DNA from: Enterovibrio sp. JCM 19048
Lineage (GTDB): Bacteria; Pseudomonadota; Gammaproteobacteria; Enterobacterales; Vibrionaceae
Assembly (NCBI GenBank): GCA_001310415.1
Contig: BAXE01000017.1
Location: 1-64,000, forward strand
Length of the DNA: 64,000 bases
Reading direction: 5' to 3'
A program made the position numbers and the translations under genes. This document shows positions 42,978-53,276 of the stretch, in pieces. Under the pieces are notes generated by a model. The model searched no databases, had not been told where the DNA came from, and saw only the letters and a list, made by a program, of their open reading frames with translations. Position 1 is the first letter of the stretch; every line of letters begins with the position of its first letter.

Positions 42978-44178
42978 TATCGTTCTACCAAGCCCATGGC
43001 GCGTTTAAGCAATGGCGCTTTTAATTCGCTACAGACTGACATCGCAGCCAGCCCGAAGTTTCGTCCCAGAATAAGTGGTGCTGTGGTGTTGGAAAAACCG
43101 TGTACCAAGCCGGATGTCATGGCGACAGTGGCATCGCGATCAGGTTCGCGGCGCGTGAGATACGCTTGCAGCATTGGCATCTCGCCGATGTCCTGTTCTT
43201 CGTGAAACGCATTGGCTAATTCTTCTGCCAGCGTCACCACATCACGAAGTCCAAGGTTAAAGCCTTGACCCGCAATCGGGTGCAGGGTTTGGGCTGCATT
43301 ACCTACCACGCAAAGCGGTGACTGATAAGGCGCGTTGCCTGGCGCAAGATCAGTGGATAGCTCGCGCGCTCGCCAACATGCAACAACCTGCCTAAACGCC
43401 AACCAAATGCGCGTTGCAGCGCATCGGCAAACTGGTCGTCAGACATCGCCAGCATTGCCGGTGCCTCGTGGGGTTTGACGCACCACACCAGCGAACTGCG
43501 GCCTTCGGACATTGGCAGCAGGGCAACAGGACCAGTTTGGGTAAAACGCTCGAATGCACGGCCTTGGTGCGCCATGTCGGTGGTGACGTTGGCAATCAGA
43601 GCTACTTGCTGGAAGTCATGTTCAAATCGCTCAATACCCACCATGTCACAGCAAGATGACACCGCACCATCCGCGGCCACCATGAGTTTGGTGGTGAGCG
43701 TCTGCCCATCGTTCAATGTCAGGGTAACTTGGTTGATACTGCGTTCTATGTCGGTCACAAAGGCCGGGCAGTAAAGGGTAATGTTTTTTGCCTTGCTGAG
43801 GGTCTGGTGAAAAACGCGACCAGCATCAGCAAGTTCAACCACACTGCCGAGATACTCGACGCCTTCGTGACTGGCATGCATCTCGGTCAGGCCAAAATGG
43901 CCGCGGTCAGACACATGAATGCTGCTGATTGACGTCGCAAAAGGGGATAAACCTGACCAAATTCCGATATCTTCCAGCAGTCGGCAACTGCCGTAAGAGA
44001 GGGCGATGCTGCGGGCATCATAACCTGGATGGCGATTATCGGGGATCGCGGCTTCAACCACCGCGACCTTCAATCCAGCGTTTGTCAGGCGTTCAATGGC
44101 GAGCGCCAGGGTTGCCCCCGCCATCGCCCCGCCGGCGATGACAACATCAAAATCATGTTCAGATGGCGCTGCGTCCAT
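42977..44178 (-). CDS. ubiH: 2-octaprenyl-6-methoxyphenol hydroxylase UbiH (frameshifted)
   Basis: FAD monooxygenase for the C1 hydroxylation step of ubiquinone synthesis. FAD motif VVIAGGAMAGATLALA, DG motif AADGAVSS, and GNAAQTLHPIAGQGFNLGLRD are present. A deletion near 43343 separates SYPLILRQ from the last 130 residues. The restored length is about 400 residues. The ATG at 44178 lies 27 bp after ygfB; the pepP gene usually found between them is missing. Confidence 0.92.
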
Positions 44179-44205
44179 TCTTTTAATTCTCCGGCGCGTT
44201 TGCTG

Positions 44206-44774
44206 TTAGTGCAGGGTCGGTTTTTCTTCAGGCTGTGCTTTGATGCCAAGCTCGGCATGCAGTGTCATGGCGCACACGCGAACGTGTTCAATGACCTGCT
44301 CAAGCAGCAGAGCCTGCTCTTCCATGTCATCATCTTCATCGATGCCAAGCTGGGCAATTTCCGTTAAATCGGTCAGTACCTCTTTGGCATCGTCAGACAG
44401 TTTGCCAGCAGTGACGCCCACAAGGCCGATACCGGCGATAAATGCACCTACCACTCAGACAGCGCATCGCCACGATCCAGCAGCGACTCATCCTCATCAG
44501 GCATTAAGAGTTCAAAGTCCATTTGGCCTGCTGCCAGCTGGCTGTTTGCCAAACTCACTGCAGTTGCTGCCAGTGCTTTCGATTCGTGTGGCCAGCCAGC
44601 ACCGTCGTTGGTGTAGTCATAAAGTATCGGCATCCAGGTTCCCAACTCAGGATCAAGACCGCCGCAGAGCATGCCGGCCAGCAGGCCATGCATTTCAGCT
44701 GGCGTAACGGCCAGTGAATCAGAGCGGAGGGTCGATGCCATTTTGCTGTATTCAGGAAGTGTTACTTGGTTCAC
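44206..44774 (-). CDS. ygfB: UPF0149 family protein YgfB (frameshifted)
   Basis: A protein of about 189 residues whose family has an all-helical fold and no settled function in most species. The core TPAEMHGLLAGMLCGG near the start and ALSEWVGAFIAGIGLVG in the middle are typical; the latter is split by a missing G near 44450. The C-terminus ends AQPEEKPTLH. It is first in the ygfB-ubiH-ubiI unit and divergent from zapA, the normal arrangement. Confidence 0.88.
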
Positions 44775-45046
44775 GGGATCACCTTGGGTACCGATTGTGT
44801 ATTGGGTTATCCTACCATTTCACGCCAACTGTTCGAACTACTCTGTGTGACTTGGTGGCGGCAATTGCGTTACGGTCACCCCAAATAGCGCTGATTTTCA
44901 TCACATTGATTGCTTTTCGTCTGCTTAGTTCGTCGGAAGACGTTCCACGTTAGGATAGACTTGCAGTTTAATCTGCCATTTTCTATAGTTTGCGCCCGTT
45001 ACGTCAGGGTGCGACATCGCGCTTTGAAGGGAGCTCAGAAAAAGAT

Positions 45047-45358
45047 ATGACTACGCAGGCTGTTGAAATTCAGATCCTTGGCAAATTGATGCGTGTTAAC
45101 TGTCCGGTAGGTCAGGAGCAGGCGTTGAAAGATGCAGCAGATGACTTTGATCAACGGTTGCACGAATTGTCCGAGCGCACTAAAGTAACGAATACAGAGC
45201 AGTTGCTCACTATCGCGGCACTGAACGTCTGCTATGAATTGCGGGCGGAAAAGCAAAAGAATGTCGACGATAAAACGGACATGGAACAGCGAATTCTGCT
45301 GTTACAACAAACGATTGAAGAGGCGTTGTTAAAACACAGCGCGTCCAAGGAAGCGTAA
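45047..45358 (+). CDS. zapA: cell division protein ZapA
   Basis: Promotes FtsZ filament bundling at the division ring. It has 103 residues. The N-terminal domain ([22 protein letters not shown]) is followed by a coiled coil ([24 protein letters not shown]). The ATG at 45047 is chosen because homology begins there. The order zapA-6S RNA-fau is conserved in gamma-proteobacteria and supports the call. Confidence 0.94.
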   Translation: MTTQAVEIQILGKLMRVNCPVGQEQALKDAADDFDQRLHELSERTKVTNTEQLLTIAALNVCYELRAEKQKNVDDKTDMEQRILLLQQTIEEALLKHSASKEA

Positions 45359-45373
45359 GACGTTTCCAACCTG

Positions 45374-45556
45374 TTTGACCCTGGAGTGTGCGTCAGCGGA
45401 TCCGCGTCCCTGAGCCGATAAGCACATCTAAGGGTGGGATGTTACATGCTATTGAGCAGGCTCGGCTCGTACCGAGAAGCCTACGGTGTGTTCTTCTCAT
45501 CCGCCTTGAACCGCAGGGTTCAAGGGCAAAAGATCCCAACGGCACTCCGGGGCCTT
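45374..45556 (+). ncRNA. ssrS: 6S RNA
   Basis: This RNA binds and inhibits sigma-70 RNA polymerase in stationary phase. The conserved blocks TCCCTGAGCCGATA, GAGCAGGCTCGG, CGAGAAGCC and CCTTGAACCGCAGGGTTCAAGGG match the E. coli molecule. The ends pair as a closing stem (CCCTGGAGTG with CACTCCGGGG). It lies between zapA and fau, its standard site. The ends are estimated to within a few bases. Confidence 0.93.
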
Positions 45557-45590
45557 CTTTCCAAAAAAGCTTTAACGGCAAGGACAGCCG

Positions 45591-46195
45591 ATGCGAGCGA
45601 CAACCCCATCTACCTCCCGCAGTGACCTGCGGAAAATTATCCGGGCCAGACGACAATCCCTGACTGCATGTGAGCAGCAACAGGCGGCCAGCGATTTGCT
45701 TCACCATTTCCAACGCGCCGAGTCCATCCAGCAAGCCAAACGTATTGCGCTCTACCTTTCTGTCGATGGTGAACTGGATACCCAACCTTTGATTGCGCAT
45801 TGTTGGCGCGAAGGCAAAGACGTCTATCTGCCAGTTATCCATCCTTTCAGCAAAGGCCATCTTCTTTTCCTGCATTACCGGCCAGATTCAATGCTGGTGC
45901 CAAACCGCTACGGTATTTTAGAGCCAAGGCTTAACGTGCTGGACGTGTTACCTGCCAATCAGCTCGATGTGATCTGTACGCCTTTGGTCGCTTTTGATGG
46001 GAGTGGTCAGCGGCTGGGTATGGGCGGGGGTTACTATGACAGAACCTGGCACCTTGGTATCAAAGTGGTAATGGGGCGAAACCTGTTGGTATTGCCCATG
46101 ATTGCCAGCGGGTGGAAACGCTGCCTGTGGAAGCCTGGGATGTGCCGTTACCGGAGATCTTAACGCCATCTAGGCACTGGCAATGGTCGATCTGA
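45591..46195 (+). CDS. fau: 5-formyltetrahydrofolate cyclo-ligase (frameshifted)
   Basis: Converts 5-formyl-THF to 5,10-methenyl-THF with ATP; it is often cotranscribed with 6S RNA. The substrate motif QRLGMGGGYYDRT is present. A deletion near 46044 hides the ending; the restored frame reads APWYQSGNGAKPVGIAHDCQ and stops at 46195. The total is about 201 residues. The N-terminal K/R-rich start (SDLRKIIRARRQSLT) matches the family. Confidence 0.9.
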
Positions 46196-46310
46196 TGTGA
46201 TCTGCATCGATCCCGAATAACGGGATCTGCGTTCGCAAAAATCTGCCCGCTCTAAAATGAGATCTGTATAATCGGCGTCGCAAATTACCCCTTTTTAGCA
46301 GGAGATCCTC

Positions 46311-46964
46311 ATGACTCAGGATGAAATGAAAAAAGCGGCTGGCTGGGCTGCGTTGGAATACGTGACCAAAGGCAGCATTGTCGGTGTCGGCACTGGTTCA
46401 ACCGTTAATCACTTCATCGACGCGCTCGAAACCATGAAGGAGCAAATCAAAGGTGCGGTATCAAGCTCCGTTGCTTCTACTGAGCGTCTGGAAAAAATTG
46501 GCATTCCAGTTTTTGACGCCAACGAAGTGGCGAGTCTGGATATCTATGTAGATGGCGCTGACGAGATCAACGCAAACAACGAAATGATCAAAGGCGGCGG
46601 CGCAGCCCTGACCCGTGAAAAGATCGTTGCAGCTATCGCTGAGAAATTTATCTGCATCATCGATGACAGCAAGAAAGTAGATGTGCTGGGCCAATTCCCA
46701 CTGCCGGTTGAAGTGATCCCGATGGCGCGCTCTTACGTGGCACGCGAGCTGGTCAAGCTGGGCGGCGATCCTTGCTACCGTGAAGGTTGCATCACAGACA
46801 ACGGCAACGTGATCCTGGATGTACACAATCTGCAAATCACCAATGCCAAAGAGCTGGAAGACAAAATCAACGGCATCGCGGGTGTGGTGACTGTTGGCCT
46901 GTTTGCAAACCGTGGTGCGGACGTGGTGCTGGAAGGTACTGCCAACGGTGTAGTAAAAAGCTAA
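46311..46964 (+). CDS. rpiA: ribose-5-phosphate isomerase A
   Basis: Interconverts ribose 5-phosphate and ribulose 5-phosphate. It has an intact 217 residues. The phosphate loop [15 protein letters not shown], the [20 protein letters not shown] active-site region and the end [13 protein letters not shown] are typical. The ATG has AGCAGGAGATCCTC upstream. It neighbours serA, as in E. coli, but here in the same direction. Confidence 0.97.
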   Translation: MTQDEMKKAAGWAALEYVTKGSIVGVGTGSTVNHFIDALETMKEQIKGAVSSSVASTERLEKIGIPVFDANEVASLDIYVDGADEINANNEMIKGGGAALTREKIVAAIAEKFICIIDDSKKVDVLGQFPLPVEVIPMARSYVARELVKLGGDPCYREGCITDNGNVILDVHNLQITNAKELEDKINGIAGVVTVGLFANRGADVVLEGTANGVVKS

Positions 46965-47047
46965 AAACAGAACGAAGAGAACAAGTTAACGCTGTCGTTT
47001 TTTTGAAGCAAAAGCCAAACGTTTGCGTATAAGTTTCTCAATAAGTT

Positions 47048-47077
47048 AGCGGCGCTATTTTGGCGCCGCTTTTTTTC
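47048..47077 (+). terminator. terminator after rpiA
   Basis: Stem AGCGGCGC / GCGCCGCT with an ATTTTG-type loop, then seven T. Confidence 0.9.
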
Positions 47078-47135
47078 GTCTATATGACGTAATATTCTTA
47101 CCCATTCAAAAAAATTTTTGTTACCTTAGTCACTA

Positions 47136-47201
47136 AATATACCCAAGCGACCTCACCGTTGCAGGATAAGCAACCTCAAAAAGAGGCCGGTTGGGTATAT
47201 T
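47136..47201. repeat. short dispersed palindromic repeat, copy 1
   Basis: A 66-bp unit bounded by AATATACCCAA and its exact complement TTGGGTATATT, with CCTC-rich inner sequence. It lies in the 331-bp rpiA-serA gap, which holds no gene. A shorter relative is at 51655-51702. Similar TATACCC...GGGTATA units are common in vibrio genomes as far as I recall. Confidence 0.75.
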
Positions 47202-47295
47202 ACGGGACCTCATGCAAACACGCGTAATAGCTCCCACGTCTGGATGACGGAAACCGATTTTAATCGTAGGTTTGTTTTTTAAGGATGAGAATTGA

Positions 47296-48524
47296 ATGGC
47301 TAAAGTGTCGCTTGAAAAAGACAAAATAAAGATCCTTCTTCTTGAAGGTGTCCATCCATCTGCATTAGAAGTGCTGCAAAGCGCCGGCTACAGCAACATC
47401 GAATACCACAAAGGTTCACTGGCGGGCGAAGAACTGGAAACGGCTATCGCTGATGCGCACTTCGTTGGCATTCGTTCCCGTACCCAACTCACAGAAGCGG
47501 TATTTGAAAAAGCACAGAAACTGGTTGCTGTCGGTTGTTTCTGTATCGGTACCAATCAGGTTGATCTGAATGCGGCCGCCAAACGCGGTATTCCTGTTTT
47601 CAACGCACCTTTTTCTAACACCCGCAGCGTGGCTGAACTGGTGTTAGGTGAAATCCTGTTGCTGCTTCGCGGCATTCCAGCGAAAAACGCCATGGCGCAC
47701 CGCGGCGAGTGGATGAAATCTGCAGACCGTTCATTTGAAGCGCGCGGTAAAAACCTCGGTATTATTGGTTACGGCCACATCGGCACCCAGCTCAGCATTC
47801 TGGCTGAAAACCTGGGGATGCGCGTTTACTTCTACGATATCGAGAACAAACTAACTCTGGGTAATGCACAGCAAGTGGCATCAATGTCTGAGCTGCTCAA
47901 CAAGTGTGATGTGATTTCCCTGCACGTACCGGAAACCGATTCCACCCAAAACATGATGGGCAGCGAAGAGTTTGCCCGTATGAAGCCTGGCGCAGTATTT
48001 ATCAACGCGGCGCGTGGCACCGTGGTGGATATTGATGCGCTGTGTGGCGCACTGGAAAGCGGCCATATTGGCGGTGCAGCTGTCGATGTATTCCCGACTG
48101 AACCAAAAACCAACAGCGATCCGTTCAGTTCACCGCTCATGGCGTTTGATAACGTTATCCTGACGCCACACATCGGCGGTTCAACGCAGGAAGCACAGGA
48201 AAATATCGGCATCGAGGTTGCTGGCAAAATGGTGAAGTACTCAGACAACGGTTCAACCTGTCTTCAGTGAACTTCCCGGAAGTGTCGCTGCCTGAGCACC
48301 GCGGTACTTCGCGTCTGCTGCACATTCACCAGAACAAGCCGGGCATCCTGACCAAAATCAACACCATCTTCGCTGAAGAAGGGATCAACATTGCCGGCCA
48401 GTATCTGCAAACCAATGCAGAATACGGTTATGTGGTAATTGATGTGGAAACCGAACACTCAGAAAAAGCGCTGGAGAAGCTGAAAGCGATCGACGGCACA
48501 CTGCGTGCGCGTATTCTTCACTGA
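47296..48524 (+). CDS. serA: D-3-phosphoglycerate dehydrogenase (frameshifted)
   Basis: First enzyme of serine synthesis, allosterically inhibited by serine. NAD motif GIIGYGHIGTQLSILAE, catalytic His region ILTPHIGGSTQEAQENIG and a C-terminal ACT domain (SRLLHIHQNKPGILTKIN) are present. A deletion near 48260 (ACCTGTC) breaks the link between the catalytic and ACT domains. The restored length is about 409 residues. The ATG follows AAGGATGAGAATTGA. Confidence 0.94.
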
Positions 48525-48580
48525 TTGTTTTTGACAGATTGACGAGTTTGTTTCCCCCGACAGACTCTTTCTCAATTAAG

Positions 48581-48612
48581 CAAAATGGCCGCATACAGCG
48601 GCCATTTTTTTG
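48581..48612. terminator. bidirectional terminator between serA and yggE
   Basis: Stem AATGGCCGC / GCGGCCATT with A and T runs on opposite sides; it suits both convergent genes. Confidence 0.85.
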
Positions 48613-48613
48613 T

Positions 48614-49315
48614 TTATTCGCCAAGGGCGTATATCACTTCCACCTGATCGCGGATGGTAATTTCTGCGTCCTGATAGCTGGCATTGGTGTTGGAAACAGC
48701 TTCTGCCGCCATGCGCATCATGATCGGGCGAACTGGTGATTCTGTCATGTAGCTGATCTGCCACACGCCGCCAAGCGGTTCTCCAAAACCTTTTGCCAAA
48801 GACGCGGCTTTGGCTTTTGCATCTGCAATCGCTGCCATCCGCGCCTGCTCTTTGTATTCATCTTCCTTGCTGGAAGAGAAGGAGATGGTGTTGACGCGGT
48901 TCAGGCCATCGGCAAGTGCGCCATCGAGAATATCGTTGAGGTTGGCAAGTTCGCGGACAGTCACGGAGACATTTCGCGTAGCCCTGTAGCCGGTGAGCTT
49001 GGGCTCGCCGTTTTTCGGGTAGCTGTATTGGGGTTGCAGGGAAAGGTTGGCGCTTTCGATATCTTTCCGGGCGATACCCATGCCTTCCAATCTGCCAGCA
49101 GTGCGGCAATAGCATCATCAGAGGCTATCTTTGCTGCCTGGGCGGTGGTGCGATCTAAGGACACGGCGACATTGATTGTTGCCATATCCGGTTGAACGGT
49201 CACTTCGCCGACGCCGACTGTTTCCAGGTGGGGAAAGCTAGGCGTGTCGGGCTAAGGCAAAGGGGGACAGTGCTGCCGTTGCACTGACGATAGAAGCAAG
49301 AAGAAGTTTTCGCAT
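48614..49315 (-). CDS. yggE: periplasmic SIMPL-domain (DUF541) protein, YggE-like (frameshifted)
   Basis: A secreted protein of about 233 residues linked to oxidative-stress tolerance in E. coli. A signal peptide (MRKLLLASIVSATAALSPFALA) is followed, after shifts near 49243 and 49093, by FPHLETVGVGEVTVQPDMA and the SIMPL core (YRATRNVSVTVRELANLNDIL). The gene lies between serA and argP, as does yggE in E. coli. The biochemical role is not established. Confidence 0.82.
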
Positions 49316-49414
49316 GGTGATATTTCCATCCTGATGATGTTTGGTTGTATGACCACACTGGATATCAAATGATTCACAGCAAAGGAAAAATTTTCAGCCG
49401 CTGGCCGTTTCAAC

Positions 49415-50317
49415 CTAGTCTGTATTTGAGCGAAGCACCTGACGGGCATGGTTCAGACACGCCTTTGTCATCTCAGCCAGAATGCCGCTTTCAGTTGTAA
49501 AGTGATGCCAGTATAGATGACGGGTGATCCCATCGCCCGGACACAAATCGATAAGCGCGCCGGATTGCAGTTCATCCTCAATCATCAAGCGGGGGATCAG
49601 GCAGTAGGCAACCCCAAGCTTGGCCATTTTTACGAACGCCTCGGATGAGCGAACCATATGGCTGCGCCAGCCTGCCGCGGGCAAGCGGAAGCGCTCGTAA
49701 ACAAATTGAGTGTGCATATCATCGAAGCGATCAAAAACCACCGCGGGGCACGGCTGACAGCATCGGCATTAAGACCTTCGGGAAAGTAACGCGCTTTAAA
49801 TGCCGGTGTGCAGACACACAGATAATCCATTGCACCGAGAAACTGGGCGCTGCAGCATGAAGGGGCGTCGGCTCAGCGCTGATGGCAACCACTGCTTCAC
49901 CGGAGCGAAGGCGGTTCAGGCTGCGGCTTTCATCATCAACAAGCAGGCTGATTTCCAACGCCTGTGCTTTCATTAGCGGGGTCAGGGCAGGAAGCAACCA
50001 GGTCGCCAGGCTGTCAGCGTTGGTGGCAATCGACACCGGCACCGCATGGGAAAGCCCTTCAGTAGCGAGCTCCGGCAGCAGCTCCTTTTCCAGCAGTTGT
50101 ACCCGGCGATGGAGCCCCAACAGTTTTTTGCCAATGGCGGTAGGTTGAGGCGGGGATCACGCACTAACGCAGGTTGTGCCAGCCATTTTTCCAGTTGTTT
50201 GATTCGCTGTGACACGGCGGACTGGGTGATAAACAGCGCCTCAGCCCCTTTATCAAACCCGCCGTGGGCAATCACGGCATCCAGTGCTTCCAGCCAGCGG
50301 TAATCGAGTCCTTTCAT
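49415..50317 (-). CDS. argP: LysR-type regulator ArgP (frameshifted)
   Basis: Activates argO transcription with arginine and responds to lysine. The N-terminal DNA-binding domain ([34 protein letters not shown]) is nearly the ArgP consensus. At least three shifts, near 50160, 49860 and 49745, break the effector domain; the end reads [15 protein letters not shown]. The total is about 300 residues. It is divergent from argO, which supports the assignment. The 108-bp gap should contain the ArgP-controlled argO promoter. Confidence 0.88.
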
Positions 50318-50425
50318 GATTCACATTAGCCAATCTTATTTGTAATTAAAATTATTAGATTTACTTACTTTTGTCATCCTCCTACCTTGAAGCTGTTTAG
50401 AGATGACGGGAATCAGGGAATAGTC

Positions 50426-51053
50426 ATGAGCAGTTCAATCGTATTACAGGGATTTGGTTTAGGGTTGAGTATGATCATTCCTATCGGCGCGCAAAATGCC
50501 TTTGTGCTGAATCAGGCATTCGGCGTCATCATCATATCGCCACGGCAACGCTTTGTTTTATTTGCGATGTGGCGTTTGATTTTTCTGGGGGTGTTCGGTG
50601 GTGGGGCGCTGCTTGCCAGCAATGAAATGTTGCTCAGTGTGGTGACTGTTGGGGGATAGCCTTCCTGCTGACCTATGCATTTCAGTCGTTGAAACGCGCC
50701 TGGCAGGGGGAGGATGAGGCGGCGGAGGTTACAAGCGGACAGGCGAAAAAGGCATGTTTGCGGTGCTTGCCGGTGCCGTGGCGGTGACGTTGCTCAACCC
50801 GCATGTGTATCTCGATACTGTGGTGGTGTTGGGTTCTATCGGCGGACAGTTTGATGCTTCACAACGGGTGGCGTTTGCCCTCGGTACCATGCTGGCCTCT
50901 TGTGTCTGGTTTTACGGTATCTCAATCGGTGCGGCATCGCTTTCTCCCTGGTTGTCAAAACCAAGGGTGCGACAGGTGATTGATGTGCTGGTGGCGGCGA
51001 TGATGATATATGTGGCTTTTCTGCTGGCTCAAAAATGGATGTTGGGGGGATAA
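50426..51053 (+). CDS. argO: arginine exporter ArgO, LysE family (frameshifted)
   Basis: Inner-membrane exporter of about 209 residues with five to six helices. The LysE start GFGLGLSMIIPIGAQNAFVLNQ and the AVTLLNPHVYLDTVVVLG segment (conserved N-P-x-x-x-x-D) are clear. Two opposite indels near 50517 and 50575 turn about 20 residues out of frame without a stop; the right reading there is IRRHHHIATATLCFICDVA. Another deletion near 50655 splits the middle. Confidence 0.87.
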
Positions 51054-51545
51054 ATGGCAATGACCTTGGCGCAGATTTTACAGCGCAATATCGACCTGCT
51101 TGAAAGTTGTGGAGTGGCATACCAACAATGGACGCATGAGCCGATCCTGGACTTTGAGATGGATGGGAAAATCGGCGTCGAGTTAGGTTGGACGGCAACG
51201 CCGACCAAAAGCCTCTTCCTTCGGTTGAAAAATGGCGGAAACGCGCTGCTGCTGACACACCGTGATGCCCGACTGGACAGTAAACAAATCAAAACCTTGT
51301 TGGGTAAACGTCCGTCAATTGCCTCGGATGAAGAAATGATCACACAACTGGGGTGCAGGCCAGGTGCAGTGTGCCCATTTGCTCTGCCTGAAGATATTCC
51401 ACTGGTTGTTGATGAGGTTTTGTTTACTTTTGACGAATTGATGTACACACCGGGGCCACCAGAGCTGACCTTTGCGTTTCCCGCCAAAGCCCTTCCAGAT
51501 ATCCTGGGGGCATTACCTAATCCTGTCTATTATCTCAATGCGTGA
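51054..51545 (+). CDS. YbaK/ProX-type deacylase-domain protein
   Basis: An intact 163-residue protein (MAMTLAQILQRNIDLLESCG...) with the YbaK fold: TPTKSLFLRLKNGGNALLLTHRD with the central lysine, and GCRPGAVCPFALPEDIPLVVDE. It resembles trans-editing domains that clear mischarged tRNA(Pro), and is only distantly like the one at 8009-8497. It begins directly after the argO stop (TAAATG), so it is probably cotranscribed. Specificity cannot be read from the sequence. Confidence 0.8.
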   Translation: MAMTLAQILQRNIDLLESCGVAYQQWTHEPILDFEMDGKIGVELGWTATPTKSLFLRLKNGGNALLLTHRDARLDSKQIKTLLGKRPSIASDEEMITQLGCRPGAVCPFALPEDIPLVVDEVLFTFDELMYTPGPPELTFAFPAKALPDILGALPNPVYYLNA

Positions 51546-51654
51546 CAATTGCTGTCACAGCGCTGCGCATATTGCACCTTTTCCACTTCCAATTGCATGA
51601 TCTGCCACTGCCATTGCTGGTGTGGCAGTAGCGAATATGGGATTATTAGCCTTC

Positions 51655-51702
51655 TATACCCAAGCGGCCTCAAAACCAACAAGATCAGGATGTTTGGGTA
51701 TA
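51655..51702. repeat. short dispersed palindromic repeat, copy 2
   Basis: A 48-bp unit from TATACCCAAGCGGCCTC to TTTGGGTATA, sharing both ends and the AAGCG(G/A)CCTC block with the copy at 47136-47201. It sits 42 bp before ftsB and may influence its leader. Confidence 0.7.
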
Positions 51703-51744
51703 ATCTATCTTGTTAATTGGCGTTGTGGCGGAGGGCAAAACACG

Positions 51745-52017
51745 ATGCGAATGCTGACACTGATGTTGCTCGTGTTGTTTGGATGGCTCCAGTACCACTT
51801 ATGGTGGGGAAAGAACGGGGTCACCGACTACCTGGAGGTGAGTGCCGTTGCTGAATCTGTTGCGTTGGCCAATGAAAACCTTCATCAGCGTAACCAGCAG
51901 ATGTACGCAGAAATTGCCGATCTGAAACGCGGGCAGGAAGCCATTGAAGAGCGTGCGCGCAATGAGCTTGGGCTGATCAAGCCGGGAGAAACCTTCTTCC
52001 GCATCGTTAGCGAATAA
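51745..52017 (+). CDS. ftsB: cell division protein FtsB
   Basis: Bitopic divisome protein that links FtsQ and FtsL. It has 90 residues: one membrane helix (MLTLMLLVLFGWLQYHLWW) followed by a leucine-zipper coiled coil (VALANENLHQRNQQMYAEI) and the conserved end ARNELGLIKPGETFFRIV. The ATG at 51745 is chosen over upstream codons on this basis. It precedes ispD, the usual order. Confidence 0.94.
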   Translation: MRMLTLMLLVLFGWLQYHLWWGKNGVTDYLEVSAVAESVALANENLHQRNQQMYAEIADLKRGQEAIEERARNELGLIKPGETFFRIVSE

Positions 52018-52044
52018 CCCGCTCACCTATCAAAGAAGAGAAAG

Positions 52045-52794
52045 ATGACCACCCCGTCCAGTGAAGAAACACTGCACCAAACGCAGAACACCATTTCTGG
52101 CATTGTTGCCATTGTTCCTGCGGCTGGTGTGGGCAAGCGGATGCAATCTGCCGTGCCCAAACAATATCTGACCATCGAAAATAAAACCCTGTTGGAGCAC
52201 ACGGTGCACTACCTGCTGGAGCATCCGGCAATTTCAAAGGTCGTGATAGCGATAAGTGCCGAAGACGCCTATTTTCATTCCACGTCACTGAGCGGCAATA
52301 CACGAGTGGTGATTGCGACCGGTGGTGGCGAGCGGCAGACTCAGTGTTGGCCGGGCTCGAAGCCACGGATGCAGAATGGGTGATGGTGCATGATGCTGCC
52401 CGCCCATGTGTCCGCCATGACGATATTGACGCTTTGATTGCTACCGCTGTGAGCCACAATGATGGCGCTATTCTGCTGCGCCGGTGCGTGACACCATGAA
52501 ACGTGGAAATGCTGAAAGCGGTATTGAGACCACCGTGTGCCGGGAGCAGCTTTGGCATGCCCTGACGCCGCAGATGTTTCGCCGTACCCAACTGCTTGAG
52601 GCGCTGAAAAGTGCGCTGGAAAAATCGTTGAATGTGACCGATGAAGCATCGGCCATTGAACTGGCAGGCGGAGCCCAAAGCTGGTTGCAGGACGCGCAGA
52701 CAATATCAAAGTGACACAGCCGGAAGATCTGGCTCTGGCCTCTTTTTTCCTGGCACAGCGCCGTCAGGATAACGGATTGGAAGAAAGCAAATGA
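52045..52794 (+). CDS. ispD: 2-C-methyl-D-erythritol 4-phosphate cytidylyltransferase (frameshifted)
   Basis: Third step of the MEP isoprenoid pathway. The CTP-binding loop [19 protein letters not shown] is intact. The middle and end lie in other frames: [40 protein letters not shown] and [11 protein letters not shown]. Shifts near 52334, 52477 and 52684 are needed to join them; the first fits a lost G in GCGGGCAG. The stop overlaps the ispF ATG (ATGA). Confidence 0.9.
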
Positions 52795-53276
52795 TAAGAA
52801 TTGGACACGGCTTTGACGTTCACAAGTTTGGCGGCGAAGGCCCGGTAATTATTGGTGGCGTCAGCATTCCCTACGAGCAGGGGCTGGTTGCCCACTCTGA
52901 TGGCGACGTTGCATTACACGCAGTCTGTGACGCCCTGTTGGGGGCAATTGCAGCTGGCGATATCGGCCGTCATTTCCCGGACACTGACGCAGAATGGGAA
53001 GGGGCAGACAGCCGCTTTTTATTGCGCGATGTGTTCGCCAAAGTGAAAGCGAAAGGCTATGTGATAGGTAACCTGGACGTCACTATCATGGCACAGGCGC
53101 CGAAAATGGCACCGCATATCGACGCTATGTGCTCGGCGATTGCCGAAGATTTGGAAACGGATGTCACAAACATTAATGTGAAAGCAACCACCACGGAGCG
53201 ACTGGGCTTTACCGGCCGCAAAGAAGGCATCGCCTGCGAAGCCGTGGTTATCATCCGTAAGGACTCCAATGACTGA
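52791..53276 (+). CDS. ispF: 2-C-methyl-D-erythritol 2,4-cyclodiphosphate synthase
   Basis: Fifth MEP-pathway enzyme. It has an intact 161 residues. The zinc ligands lie in [13 protein letters not shown] and [29 protein letters not shown] and [20 protein letters not shown] are also standard. It is coupled to ispD at the start and overlaps truD by eight bases at the end. Confidence 0.97.
   Translation: MIRIGHGFDVHKFGGEGPVIIGGVSIPYEQGLVAHSDGDVALHAVCDALLGAIAAGDIGRHFPDTDAEWEGADSRFLLRDVFAKVKAKGYVIGNLDVTIMAQAPKMAPHIDAMCSAIAEDLETDVTNINVKATTTERLGFTGRKEGIACEAVVIIRKDSND

Noticed and set aside
45393-45875. Minus-strand ORF across 6S RNA and fau
   Set aside because: It is antisense to a well-conserved structured RNA and a real gene.
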